A DNA stretch of 24,758 nt from Didymodactylos carnosus (GCA_905250885.1 CAJNOQ010002355.1:1-24758); one strand, 5' to 3'. Positions 9,160-18,205 are shown, numbered from the stretch's first letter. The notes: generated by a model from the letters alone, not told the origin. A program made the numbers and translations.

Positions 9160-10328
9160 TTTTTAAACTTTTAGACTTTCTTACTTTTAGACAATTTGAC
9201 GTTTAGATTTTTAGACACTTAGACTTTTAGACTTTTACACATTTAGACTTTTCAACTTTTAGACTTTTTGATTTTCAAACTTTCACACATTTAGACGTTT
9301 AGCTTTTTAGACATTTATACTTAGAGGCTTTTAGACCTTTAGACATTTACGCTTTTAGGGTTTTGGACTTTTAGATGTATAGATTTTTAGACATTTAGAC
9401 TTTTAAACGTTCAGATTTTTAGGGTTTTATACATTTCCGCATCCCAGCATTTAGACTTTTTGTCTTTTGGACTATTACGCTTTTAGACATTTAAACTTTT
9501 CATCTAGACTTCATTTATACTTCTAGATTCTTATACTTTTAGATTTTGAGACTTTTAGAGTTTTAAATATTTAGACTTTTCGGCTTTTAGACATTTACGC
9601 TTTTAGGTTTTTCAGCTTTTAGACATTTAGACTTTTAGACGTTTAGATTTTTAGTCTTTTAAGCTTTTAGTCATTTAGACTTTTAGACTTTTAAACTTTT
9701 AGGGGTTTAGATTTTTAGACATTTGCAGTTTTAGATTTTTAGATCTTTAGGCCTTTGGACTTTTAGACATTTAGATTTTTAGACTTTTTCTACATCTAGA
9801 CGTTTAGATTTTTACACTTTTACACTTTTGAACGTTTAGACTTTTAGGCTTTTAAACATTTAGATTTTCAGATTTTTAGAGTTTTAAGCATTTAGACCTT
9901 TAGATCCTTATACTTTTAGATTTCGAGACTTTTAGATTTTTTAGACTTTTGAACCTTTAGACGGTTAGATTTTTAGACATTTACAGTTTGAGGTTTTTGC
10001 ACTTTTAGACATTTAGACTTTTGGACTTTTAGATATTTAGACTCCTATGATTTTAGACATTTAGATTGTTAAACTTTTAGACGTTTGGACTTTTAGACAT
10101 TTAGACATTTAAACTTTTAGACATTGAGATTTTCCGAATTTTAGAGTTTTATACATTTAGACTTTTAGATTCTTAAACTTTTACATTTTTAGACTTTTGC
10201 CTTTTGTGCGTTTCGACGTTTAGATTTTTAGTCTGGCTTTTAAACTTTTAGACATTTGCAAGTTTAGGCTTTTAGACAGTTAGACTTTTTGGACATTTAG
10301 ATGTTTAGACATTTAGAATTTTAGACAA
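9160..10328 (+). repeat. Degenerate TTTAGAC minisatellite, about 1.17 kb
   Basis: Over a hundred imperfect units of about 9-10 bases based on TTTAGACTT / TTTAGACAT run head to tail on this strand, with variants such as TTTTAGATTT, ATTTACGCTTT and TTTAAACTTTT. The T-rich strand is consistently the plus strand. Unit length alternates, so no reading frame is kept and stop codons (TAG) are frequent in all plus frames. This is a simple-sequence array, not a CRISPR and not a gene. Confidence 0.9.
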
Positions 10329-10573
10329 TATGGACACATAATTGATATTGCCACTGGTTTCTTTTGAATCAGTAGCAGAGCCGGCGGCAGTGGTGTTGCT
10401 ACAACTATAGGAGGTAGTTTCGGGGTTTGCGGGTGTGCGTGAGCAGCTTTGCCAAAGACTTTTGCGAGTGCATCCATTGCTTTTGGATGGAATACGTTGT
10501 AAAACTTTATGAAAATTTCATTCTTTGTGTTGAGAGGTAAGCGAACATAACTTGCATTCCGTTTTAATACCAT
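10329..10573 (-). CDS. Unrecognised minus-strand open frame, possible exon
   Basis: A frame of 86 codons begins with ATG at 10573 and ends at the edge of the TTTAGAC array. The N-terminal two-thirds has mixed, protein-like composition (YVRLPLNTKNEIFIKFYN, then MDALAKVFGKAAHA), and a Pro/Ala/Leu-rich stretch follows (PPIVVATPLPPALLL). The region is richer in GC than its surroundings, as exons here tend to be. The C-terminal residues run into the repeat array and may be artificial, so the start of the array may have replaced the real 3' end. I recognise no family and it may not be expressed. Confidence 0.25.
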
Positions 10574-11012
10574 CTCTGATTAGAATAAATTTCTGATTAA
10601 AATAAGACATCTCCCAGCTCTAAATGACATTTCTTTCCAAAGTTATAGAATTCACACGAAAGCCCCTAAATTAAGTTTTTCCTTATTTCTGTAGCTATGA
10701 GCTGCCAATGAACATTTAGGAAAGGTCGTAAAGCAAAATAAATGTGATATTCGGATTTAACACGATTTTCTCTATCAGAATATGTCTGTTAAAGTCAAAA
10801 AGAAAATAGTCCTTAAACTTTGAATTACGGGCGCCTTATCACACATGCGTTATAGTAATTCTGAGTATTTTAGCTGTTGATAATCTTGTAATTCAAAGCG
10901 TTTTAAATTTCAATGATGTTAACATACACTTCTCTAATTCCACAGAAAACCCCAACGCATCTACTCATGTGGATCTATGTCCGTGACACTCATTAGTGAT
11001 TCTGTGTATGTA
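10574..11012. other. No gene supported
   Basis: AT-rich sequence without a supported frame or repeat. It ends in TATGTA (11007-11012), the left copy of the target duplication of the MITE that follows. Confidence 0.4.
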
Positions 11013-11383
11013 CTAGGGGTGTTATTTTAGTTTTATTGTTCATTTATAATAACCGATAAATATAAATGAATCATTTATATTTAAAAAATAAATGTAAATA
11101 AATAATAATAAATATTAAATATTTATTGTTTATATTTAATATAAATATTATTAATATTTTATTATTAATATTTAACATAAATATTAAATATTAAATAAAT
11201 AATAAATATTTATTTTCAGAAATAAAGGTAGAAATAAATAAATAAATATAAGTGGATCATTTACTTTTATAAAATAAAGATAAATTTGTCATTCATATTA
11301 AAAAAAAATTTATCTTTATTTTTTAAGTATAAATGATCCATTTACATTTATTTTCCAAAGTAACACTAAATTAACACCCCTAG
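11013..11383. mobile_element. AT-rich MITE with TIRs and 6-base target duplication
   Basis: The element starts CTAGGGGTGTTA and ends TAACACCCCTAG, 12-base perfect terminal inverted repeats that extend imperfectly inward (TTTTAGTTTTATT against AATTTAGTGTTAC). It is flanked on both sides by TATGTA (11007-11012 and 11384-11389), read as a target-site duplication. An alternative reading is a TA duplication with longer TIRs. The 371-base interior is almost wholly A and T, built from AAATAT/ATATTT and AAATAAA runs plus an internal inverted repeat (ATAAAGATAAATTTGTC with AAAAATTTATCTTTAT). No coding capacity; a non-autonomous DNA transposon. Confidence 0.85.
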
Positions 11384-11596
11384 TATGTACGTCCGTCACA
11401 CTGCCACATGACCATATGTATGAATGAATTGCATAACCATTGTACCGTTGGTTGTCGGAGAATGTTTCGTTTATAACAACTGTTCTACTCAACCGATTTT
11501 AAATCTCTTTTTTCATTCTTTGACTTTTTTACGTTTCTTATAAAACTAAGTATATTAAATATAATTGAAAAATATTTTCGTAAAATTATTTTATAT
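11384..11596. other. No gene supported
   Basis: Short AT-rich interval between the MITE and the hammerhead-like motif. Nothing recognised. Confidence 0.4.
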
Positions 11597-11640
11597 GAAA
11601 AGCGAACTTTCGCTACTTCACAGTATCATCATCAGGTAAA
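11597..11640 (-). ncRNA. Hammerhead-ribozyme-like motif (degenerate)
   Basis: Read on the minus strand, CTGATGATGA (from 11635) is followed by TACT-GTGA-AGTA, a 4-bp hairpin with a GTGA loop, then GC and GAAA (11611-11608), then G-TTCG-C-T-T. The order CUGAUGA, helix II, GAAA and a tiny A-U/G-C helix III capped by a UUCG tetraloop followed by U is the layout of the minimal hammerheads known from Penelope-like elements. Against it, the base pair next to CUGAUGA is not the usual G-C, helix II has a mismatch, and helix I is weak. At best it is a decayed copy. Confidence 0.3.
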
Positions 11641-11754
11641 TATGACTGAATTTAGAAGAGAGATGATTATATATACTAGTTAAACAGGGGAGAACGAAAA
11701 TACTACAAAAACTTAAACATAGAAAAAAAAGTGTAGTACAGAATCGAATGATTG

Positions 11755-12393
11755 TTACATTTTTTGATTACAAAATGGAAGCCAACTGCCAGAGCCCTCT
11801 GAGGGACGATGACTTGGATGGGCTCCTTTATGCTGATAGCAAAAAATCGGCTTCGCGTCTCTCGAATCAGGGGTAGCGGGCTTGATTGCTTCGCAAGGTA
11901 CAAAAGCATCAAGGATTTTCCACAATGATAGTAGCTTTTCTTTACTTTTCTTGCGTATCACTCGCTTGGGTATAATATCTCCCTGTTCTTTAAAATTCAT
12001 CGCCAGATACCGAGCCAGTACTTGCAACGCAAATACTCGACGCTGTTTAAACCATTCTGGCATATGAATACTTTTAGTGGTGTAGAGTGCCGAAAATAGT
12101 TTTTTGGTCAGTAACTCGTTTTCATCGCCGGTATCGGTTATTTCCGATAGGAGACTGTATATCGAGACTGATTATCCGATTGAAATAATATCTAAAACGC
12201 GCTTTGTTAGGAATAACCATTGGGGATGTGTGATTAGATGTTTTATATAAATTTCAGAAAATTTTTGTTTTAGAGCAATAGTTTGCTCGTTGAAAATGAC
12301 TTCTCCGTCAATTGTATAACCTTGTACATGAATAATGAATAATTTTTCTGGCAGATGGTAATAATCAACCATACTTCTGTGTACATCAGACAA
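11755..12393 (-). pseudogene. Minus-strand gene remnant of unknown family, one in-frame stop
   Basis: One frame runs from about 12393 down to 11755, broken only by a TAA at 12172-12174. The upstream part includes VDYYHLPEKLFIIHVQGY and LITHPQWLFLTKRVLDII. The part after the stop includes LLSEITDTGDENELLTKKLF, MPEWFKQRRVFALQVLARYL and KSKEKLLSLWKILDAFVP, then a low-complexity basic tail. The composition is that of a real helical protein, and the same frame on both sides of the stop argues for a once-continuous gene of at least 210 codons. The 5' end coincides with the left arm of a foldback (12387-12571), so that insertion may have cut the gene. I recognise no domain; a transposon-encoded protein is possible. 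Confidence 0.45.
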
Positions 12394-12571
12394 AATAGAG
12401 CAAAATGAACAAAAATATAATTAGTTGGACTATCTGATAGTGCTGACGAAAAAGAAGGCGGAGATAATGTGCTAAAAAGACAACGGCTGGCTATCATTTT
12501 CTTCATCAGCACTATCACATATTTGTAGTCCAACCAATTATATTTTCGTTCACTTTGTTCTATTTTGTCTA
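12387..12571. mobile_element. Foldback element, arms about 55-68 bases
   Basis: The left arm (12387-12441) and right arm (about 12504-12571) are reverse complements with few mismatches. Landmarks are AGACAAAATAGA, AAAATATAATTAGTTGGACT and GATAGTGCTGA on the left, mirrored by TCAGCACTATC, AGTCCAACCAATTATATTTT and TCTATTTTGTCT. The spacer is about 60 bases. No coding capacity. Confidence 0.7.
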
Positions 12572-12588
12572 ACGAATACGTCAGTGTC

Positions 12589-12804
12589 TTATTTATCAAA
12601 ATAAACTGTAAGGAGTTCTCTTTTGTTTGCTGATATAGTGGTCTGACTCATATACATTTTTTCATTATGTTTTCTATAAAGTTGTTTCTTCTCTTCAAAT
12701 TCATCTGTTTTCTTGCACATTGTCAGAATAAGTAAAAGTTGTAAACAAAGAAGCTCATCGGACTCACACCAAGGTTTTCGATGTCGACTTGGAAGGTTTG
12801 ACAC
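12589..12804 (-). CDS. Unrecognised minus-strand frame, possible upstream part of the 11755 gene
   Basis: A 71-codon frame with protein-like composition: a basic start (PSRHRKPWCESDELL), a hydrophobic stretch (LQLLLILTM) and a Lys/Glu-rich helix (DEFEEKKQLYRKHNEKM). It lies on the same strand as the remnant at 11755-12393, on the other side of the foldback, so both may derive from one gene split by that insertion. I could not join the frames and recognise no family. Confidence 0.2.
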   Translation of the reverse strand: MSNLPSRHRKPWCESDELLCLQLLLILTMCKKTDEFEEKKQLYRKHNEKMYMSQTTISANKRELLTVYFDK

Positions 12805-13149
12805 ATTTGGAAGCTTGGTGTCGACAAGCGCCTATATTTCCATCTCTTAAAAGATGGTTACAAGGACACACTGTGTGTTTTAGTGGCATAGACCACTGAA
12901 AAACAAATATCACTAGAAAATAATCAAATTTTTTTAGGCCGGCTTTTACCGATTTAGAAAAACTTTTTAATCGGCCGTTAACGGCCTATCCGATTGCGTT
13001 TTTTTCAAACGGTTCCAACCCTGGCTGAAGCAACGATCATCACATATAGAAATGAAAGTACTATAGTTTAGGTCATAGAGTTTACCGAGCAGTGATACAT
13101 ACAGCAATAATTAAATAGATGATGGCTATGAAACCGAATTGCATAAACA
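12805..13149. other. No gene supported
   Basis: The stretch holds GGCCGGCTTTTACCGATT with TAATCGGCCGTTAACGGCC, a short imperfect inverted repeat near 12939-12988. Otherwise nothing is recognised. Confidence 0.4.
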
Positions 13150-14041
13150 TGGAAATTAAGAATAAACGTAATGGGTACATGCACCCATATTTTTCTTTTC
13201 TTTTTATTCTACATTATTCCGTATTAGAAGAAAATAAAGAGCCGCTCATAGGAATAAACAAACAATAAAATACACTACGTTATCATCCATGTTTTTCAAT
13301 CTATCAACAAACAGAATAATAATTTTTGATAGTGGTATTGCTGCTGTGTTACTACTATTCGACTATCACACACAAACAAAATATCAGTAACTGGGCGATT
13401 CCTTGTGTTTTGGGATACCAAAAAAAGGTAAGTAGGAGTTTTCAAAATAAAAAAACCACCCTAGTGAATGTACTCATGCCTCAAAGAGTACTCTGCTACA
13501 AAAACCGGACGAGTACTCATACGTTCTGAGTAATCATTGAGTACTCAAAAGCGGGTAATGAGTATTGTAAGGACGACTTTGAGTACTCATGCTAGAGTAT
13601 TATTGAGTACGCATATAATTTTTGGCAAAATACTCATGAGTATTGCCCATCTGGTATTTTCTTATAGAGGAGTGATCTCAGGCAGCCAGAGTTGGACTAC
13701 AAGTCTATTCACAGACGAGTCCATCTCTGACAGAGAGATCGGCGAGAAAATATCATATGAATATTCTATGTTTCTTTACTAAAGTCTGCTTTCTTTATAC
13801 AGTTCATTATTGCAAAACAAAATGGTGAATGAATATTTTCTGAGTAAGTTTACTCATATAGTAACTGAGTACTCACTGATTAAAAATACTCAGAAGTTGT
13901 TAGTAGAACTCATATGAGTTCTCATGAACGAAGTATGAGTAAAGTCGGACTCATAGTATGAGTATCTTCGCTAGGGAAGCCATGTGTTAGACACTCGAAA
14001 ATTTTGTTGAAACAGATCTTGACAAAAAATCTTATTTTGAA
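13150..14041 (+). repeat. Direct repeat, copy A (carries the GAGTACTC element)
   Basis: Copy A consists of 13150-13458 and 13977-14041, separated by the 518-base element. It matches 14183-14551. Shared landmarks are TTAAGAATAAACGT / TTGAGAATAAACGT, GACTATCACACACAA / GACTACCACACACAA, a block from AAAATATCA through AACTGGGCGATTCC to TTGTGTTTTGGGATA with a single mismatch, AGTTTTCAAAATAAAAAA, then AGCCATGTGTTAGACA, TCGAAAATTTT and AAACAGATCTTGAC. No shared reading frame was found. The best-conserved block ends in AGGTAAGTA, which looks like a splice donor and hints at an ancient exon. Confidence 0.75.
13459..13976. mobile_element. 518-base TIR element packed with GAGTACTC palindromes
   Basis: The ends are CCCTAGTGAATGTACTCAT on the left and, read inverted on the right, CCCTAGCGAAGATACTCAT (16 of 19 identical). 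Both halves are filled with GAGTACTC, TACTCATGAGTA and single GAGTA/ACTCA half-sites, roughly twenty in all, while the centre (about 13650-13800) has none. The paralogous copy B at 14183-14551 lacks this sequence at the equivalent point (AAAATAAAAAACAAGCCATG), so it acts as an empty site and shows that this is an insertion. A target duplication cannot be fixed; 2-3 bases at most. No coding frame; a non-autonomous element whose subterminal palindromes may be protein-binding sites. Confidence 0.8.
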
Positions 14042-14182
14042 CCTGCATCCTGAAGACAAAACACAACCGAAATCAAGATGTCTTTCAAATTTTTTACACT
14101 TGTACCGAGGTGTTCTATATTCCTTTTGTGTTTGTAATAAAAATCTAATTACAAAGATATGTATCACTATTGATTGAGTGAA

Positions 14183-14551
14183 ATTGAGAATAAACGTCAT
14201 GAATGCATGCACTCATACTTGATTTAAACTGTTTTATTTAAAATGAAAAGAAATAACTACTAGTAGTAATGAGCACAAGCAAGTGGGTAGGCACCCATAA
14301 TAGTAATCATTATGTCATATAGATGAAAAGCAGAATATAAGCAACAAAACAAGAGTGGAAAAACTATCATCCGTTACGTTACTTCTATCCGACTACCACA
14401 CACAAGCAAAATATCAATAACTGGGCGATTCCTTGTGTTTTGGGATATTAAAAACAGGTAAGTTAGGAGTTTTCAAAATAAAAAACAAGCCATGTGTTAG
14501 ACAATCGAAAATTTTTGTTAAAACAGATCTTGACGAAAAAGTCTATTTTGA
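14183..14551 (+). repeat. Direct repeat, copy B (empty site)
   Basis: This is the partner of copy A. It lacks the 518-base GAGTACTC element and reads straight from AGTTTTCAAAATAAAAAAC into AAGCCATGTGTTAGACA. Conservation is patchy in the first half and high from about 14391. Confidence 0.7.
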
Positions 14552-15487
14552 TTTTTAAAAAAACAATGAGTTCCCAAAAATCTTACCCAAATTAGAAACT
14601 GCATTTCAAGAACATGTCGAGATTTTCAGCTTGATAAAATAGCGCCGACATTGCGAGATTACGAACACTTCCGATTTTAAAACTGTTTTAAAAACAAGTA
14701 GCAAAACGCGGGGTAGAAAATTAAAATTTTTAACCGAAGTAAGTCTTGGTACGACCAACAAACACTAAATTTTTCTCGAAATCGGACATTTCCTAATGAA
14801 ACAAGGTTTGGAAGAGGGGCGCTCTTAAGAATTCTCAACTGAGTTCAGAACTCACATGTAATTATTAATTATTGAATTACACTTAAACTGTGTCTTTCAC
14901 ACATAATAACGAAGGTCCGGCAAACACTTCAGATCATAGCCCACAATATGTCAAACTACAGAGGGCGGGGGAGGGGGGGTGGACTTCCCTTAAGTAAATA
15001 TCTCAAATATCTACCAACTCTCAGGTATCACACTACACGTATTACTCACATTACGTACACCGAGGAAGCATCTTAAATAATTTTTACTTAGGTCATTCCT
15101 AATGGTGCTACCCTGCCAAAGTTTTTTATACAAAATGATTCATTCTGAGGGTGGCGGGCCCTTAACACCGTGTCTATACTCACTTTTTTAACGCTGAATC
15201 CGAACAAAACAGTCTCGTAAGCAGAAAAAAAAATCAGTAAAACAGAAAATTTCATATATTTTCAAAACCCTTGTGTTTTTCGGAAAAAACAGTACTGTTT
15301 TCTTTTTTAGTTTCCAAAAGTTAAAAATCAGTTTTTCTAGTTCAGTTGCTCACGGTCTATCGAACCATATATAAAAGGACGAAAAAAACATTACTTGAAG
15401 TTCGAATTGTCGGGACCTTATATTTCAGTGTTCTTTATCGGCAATATGGGCGTCGCATCATGACTTTTTCTATTTCGAAGTGGTGCA
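14552..15487. other. No gene supported
   Basis: No protein-like frame. A short G-rich run (GGGCGGGGGAGGGGGGGTGG) lies near 14964-14983. The last 20-odd bases before 15512 look like an intron end (ATCAATCTGCAG). Confidence 0.4.
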
Positions 15488-16116
15488 CGTAATAAAATCA
15501 TCAATCTGCAGGTGTTTATTGAATCCAGCAATGCAGCAGAAACAACAACTACGACTGTATCATCATCTCGCTACTATCCAAACGTTGAGTTGTTGACATT
15601 GGCATCCAGGAATCGATACCATTTTGATATATTTACCTTACCTCTTGCGTCTTTGCGACAAATGATTTGCTGCTCAATGATTAAACATTTGAATATGTCT
15701 AACGTTGATTTATCGAGCCAATCATTTCTTCAACTTTTGAAATACTGTACAAGTTTGTCTTCTTTGTCTCTTGAATGCTGCAAACATTCACACATGATCT
15801 AATATGCTCGCATTTAAAGAGAATTATTACATGTCTGACTATAAACTATTCAAATTGCGATTCTGCAGCTATTAAAGTTTGTCTCAATCTATTTTCTAAT
15901 GTTCAAGTTTTACATTTTAACTTCTCTAAACTGTTCAGCATCATTCTCCTGTTACCAACACTACTGAGCAGTAGACCAAACCAACTCAGATGTTTGCGAG
16001 TCAAATTTTGTTATGGAACGACGTTTGACGCGGTAACCATGTCAACATTAGAAATGCAGCTGACACATTTTTTACACTATCTAACAAGCAATACGGTCGG
16101 TTTTTGGTTTAAATAA
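15488..16116 (+). pseudogene. Leucine-rich / F-box-type protein fragment with a frameshift
   Basis: Two overlapping frames, 15512-15802 and 15775-16116, read as one protein with a one-base shift near 15775-15800. The first part has a short Thr run, then [30 protein letters not shown] and [17 protein letters not shown]. The second has LKRIITCLTINYSNCD, CLNLFSNVQVLHFNF and PNQLRCLRVKF. The spacing of hydrophobic residues and the PNV-LTL / LF-NVQVL / HL phrases match the degenerate leucine-rich repeats of the large F-box-like families in bdelloids, where such proteins are thought to be substrate adaptors of ubiquitin ligases. No F-box is present here. A TCTGCAG acceptor directly precedes the GTG codon at 15512, so this may be a 3' exon. 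The frameshift makes it a probable pseudogene, unless the assembly is in error. Confidence 0.5.
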
Positions 16117-16261
16117 CATGATCAATCGTCTTGAAGAAGATTGGAAGAAAGTCAGAGAGCTAAAGAGGCCGCATCATTTTCATCTCCACCTGTTGCCATC
16201 AGTACAGAAGAAAAATGGGAAAAGACGATCACCTTCTCGCTCACATGTAATTCAAGCTCTA

Positions 16262-16345
16262 AAAAGGAAGAAAAAAAGAAGAACGAAAAGAAGGAAGAAA
16301 AGAGAAGAACGAAAAGAAGGAGAAAAGAGAAGAACGAAAACGGAG
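16262..16345 (+). repeat. Purine-rich GAA/GAAC microsatellite
   Basis: Imperfect repeats of AGAAGAACGAAAAGAAGG give an all-purine tract with occasional C. The Lys/Arg/Glu-rich peptides it yields in two plus frames, and the Phe/Ser-rich ones on the minus strand, are products of the repeat and are not taken as genes. Confidence 0.75.
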
Positions 16346-16614
16346 TTGGAAATCTATGCAAATAATTGCTTTTTGTTGACATTTTTTGAAAAAAAGCTGA
16401 AAAAATCCAAGTGTCATGACACACAATGTTGGTAGATTTTCTCCATCATCGCATCGTAGTGACGATAGGAAAAAGAAAGTGATGATGAAACTGGAAAAAA
16501 ACAAGTATGGGTTATAGATAAAAGAAACGCACGAAAAAGAAGCATATATGCCTTTTTATCATTCCGTCACCAAAATAAGTCACGGTAAGATGATAAGTAT
16601 TTTAAGCGACGATA

Positions 16615-17362
16615 CCCTTGTACAAATTTTTGACGAAAAATAAGATTAACGCCGATTTTTGTGTTGATTGAAAGTCGATTTAAATGGCACGATTTGAATC
16701 AGATTAAAATCAGATTTTTCGTATTTAATCTTAGATTTTTTTATTTAATCAGAAAATCTGATTTCTGAATTTTTATTTTTAAGCAGTAAATTTGATTTTT
16801 CACTTGATTTAAACCGTGGCATTGAAATCGATTTAAATCAGTTAATAGGATCTAAATCGATTTTAACCTCATGATACAAAAAATGCTTTTTTTCTCGAGA
16901 TTTAACCGAGAAACCGGTATTTTTGTCATTTTTTTAACTCTTCCACCTGACAAACAGCAGGTAAACCACTGGAGTAATCTTTGGCATGCACACTATGCTT
17001 TATGACACAATGTCAGTCAGGACTTAGTAATACTCAACGATACCGTTTAAAATCTATTACTGCTCTTCGTAATCGATTTTAATCAGTGTCATAAATAATC
17101 AATTGAAATCGCTTTTTTTCAGTATAAATCTCAAAATCAATTTAGATTCTTTTAACTGATTTAAATCGATTTCAATGGCACGGTTTAAATCTGGTGAAAA
17201 ATCAAATTTTCTGATTAAAAATAAAAACATCTGATCTCCTGGTCAAATAGTCAAAATCCGATTTTAATCTGATCCAAATCGTGCCATTTAAATCGATTTT
17301 CAATGAACGCAAAAATAAAAATCGACTTTAAGGTGATTTTTCGTCAAAAATTTTTACATGGC
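16615..17362. mobile_element. MITE-like element with arms of about 230-250 bases
   Basis: The left arm (16615-16865) and right arm (about 17135-17362) are reverse complements at roughly 80 percent by eye. The ends are TTGTACAAATTTTTGACGAA on the left and, inverted, CATGTAAAAATTTTTGACGA on the right. Inside, GTCGATTTAAATGGCACGAT, CAGATTAAAATC, TTTAATCAGAAAAT, GATTTAAACCGTG and ATTGAAATCGATTTAAATCA recur in mirror order. The middle (about 16866-17134) is unique and non-coding. The arms themselves are built from repeated GATTTAAATC-like words, so parts of them could pair in several registers. No clear target duplication. Confidence 0.75.
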
Positions 17363-17800
17363 CAATGGGAAATATTACACCAGCAGCAGTGGTGGGGCGG
17401 TCGGAGGCGGATGAGGGAAGGTGCCTCCTTCTGCTTCGGGAAGATTTAGCACAGCTTTCTCCGATTTTGGAAGGAAATTGCAGTCGATTTGCAGTCGTGC
17501 GAGCTTCATTACCCTTGTTGATAATGAATGAACTTCAAAAGGTTTCCAAAATATTGTCACTAAGGTAGAATTAATCTTGTGGCTGATGCGATAGCTAAAA
17601 TCTTTGCCGCCTCTGGCGGCAAAATGCGTTTGGCTATTTCTCGAAAATTTGGCACGAGCTCTAAAGCTTCTACTGTAATCCGACAGTGGCCGTGTTGTTT
17701 AAGCGTTGTTGCGAGCATGGCTGCCTTCGGCGGCGAAAAGCGTCGGCAAACGTTTCTGCTAGAAAAAAACTAACACACCACCAAAAAGTTTTTAGAAGCC
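17363..17800. other. GC-richer patch with a perfect hairpin, coding status unknown
   Basis: Composition shifts sharply at the edge of the preceding element. Short frames exist on both strands but none is recognised. TTTGCCGCC (17603-17611) and GGCGGCAAA (17615-17623) form a perfect 9-bp hairpin with a TCT loop, and a second GCC/GGC-rich pair lies near 17720-17755. The patch may be a piece of an exon or of another mobile element. Confidence 0.35.
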
Positions 17801-17995
17801 AACATCAATGCTTTTTACTCAGCAAATGATTTGGAGTCTAGCTATAAATTTGTGAACATGTTGTGCCAAAGTTTAACTTTTATGTAAAAACCGGTTGAAA
17901 GTGACAACATTTTTGCACATTCTCCGTTAAAGAAAAAAAGTTACATTACTACTAAGCGGAAATTGCAAATAAGCCAGAGTAAGCTGATTGGAATT

Positions 17996-18205
17996 CAGAA
18001 TGGCCGAAACCGAAATTAGCCCAAGCAAAGTGAGGCAACCTCAAATGAATTTTCGTGTGGCTTATTTTGACTTTACCTTATGGTACTTTCCTGAATTTGA
18101 TGTTGCTTTGGCCTGTTTTGACTTTGGCTTACTTTGGTTCTAGTTATTTTGAGTTTGGGTTATTCTGTTTTGTCTTATTGTGACCTTGGCTTATTTTGAG
18201 GCTAG
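17996..18205 (+). repeat. Degenerate tandem repeat on GGCTTATTTTGACTTT
   Basis: Loose units of about 16-19 bases follow one another: GTGGCTTATTTTGACTTTAC, TGGCCTGTTTTGACTTTGG, CTTACTTTGGTTCTAG, TTATTTTGAGTTTGGG, TTATTGTGACCTTGG and CTTATTTTGAGGCTAG. No frame is kept. It is similar in style, but not in unit, to the arrays at 9160 and 22270. Confidence 0.6.

Noticed and set aside
9160-10328. Repeat array as a CRISPR array or telomeric repeat
   Set aside because: Units are short and contiguous with no unique spacers, and the word does not match known telomere repeats.
12270-12599. 109-codon minus-strand frame
   Set aside because: It runs through both arms of the foldback at 12387-12571 and is in a different frame from the more protein-like remnant beside it.
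12731-12897. Plus-strand frame reading VFDVDLEGLTHLEAW... then stop
   Set aside because: It is about 55 codons, lacks a start or splice context, and overlaps a competing minus-strand frame. The LRR-like look is not enough.
13537-13782. 81-codon frame within the GAGTACTC element
   Set aside because: Its first half is only a translation of the palindromic repeats, and no transposase motif is present.
16118-16504. Lys/Arg/Glu-rich open frames on plus and Phe/Ser-rich frames on minus
   Set aside because: They are translations of the GAA-type purine tract; frames on both strands are open simply because the tract lacks stops.
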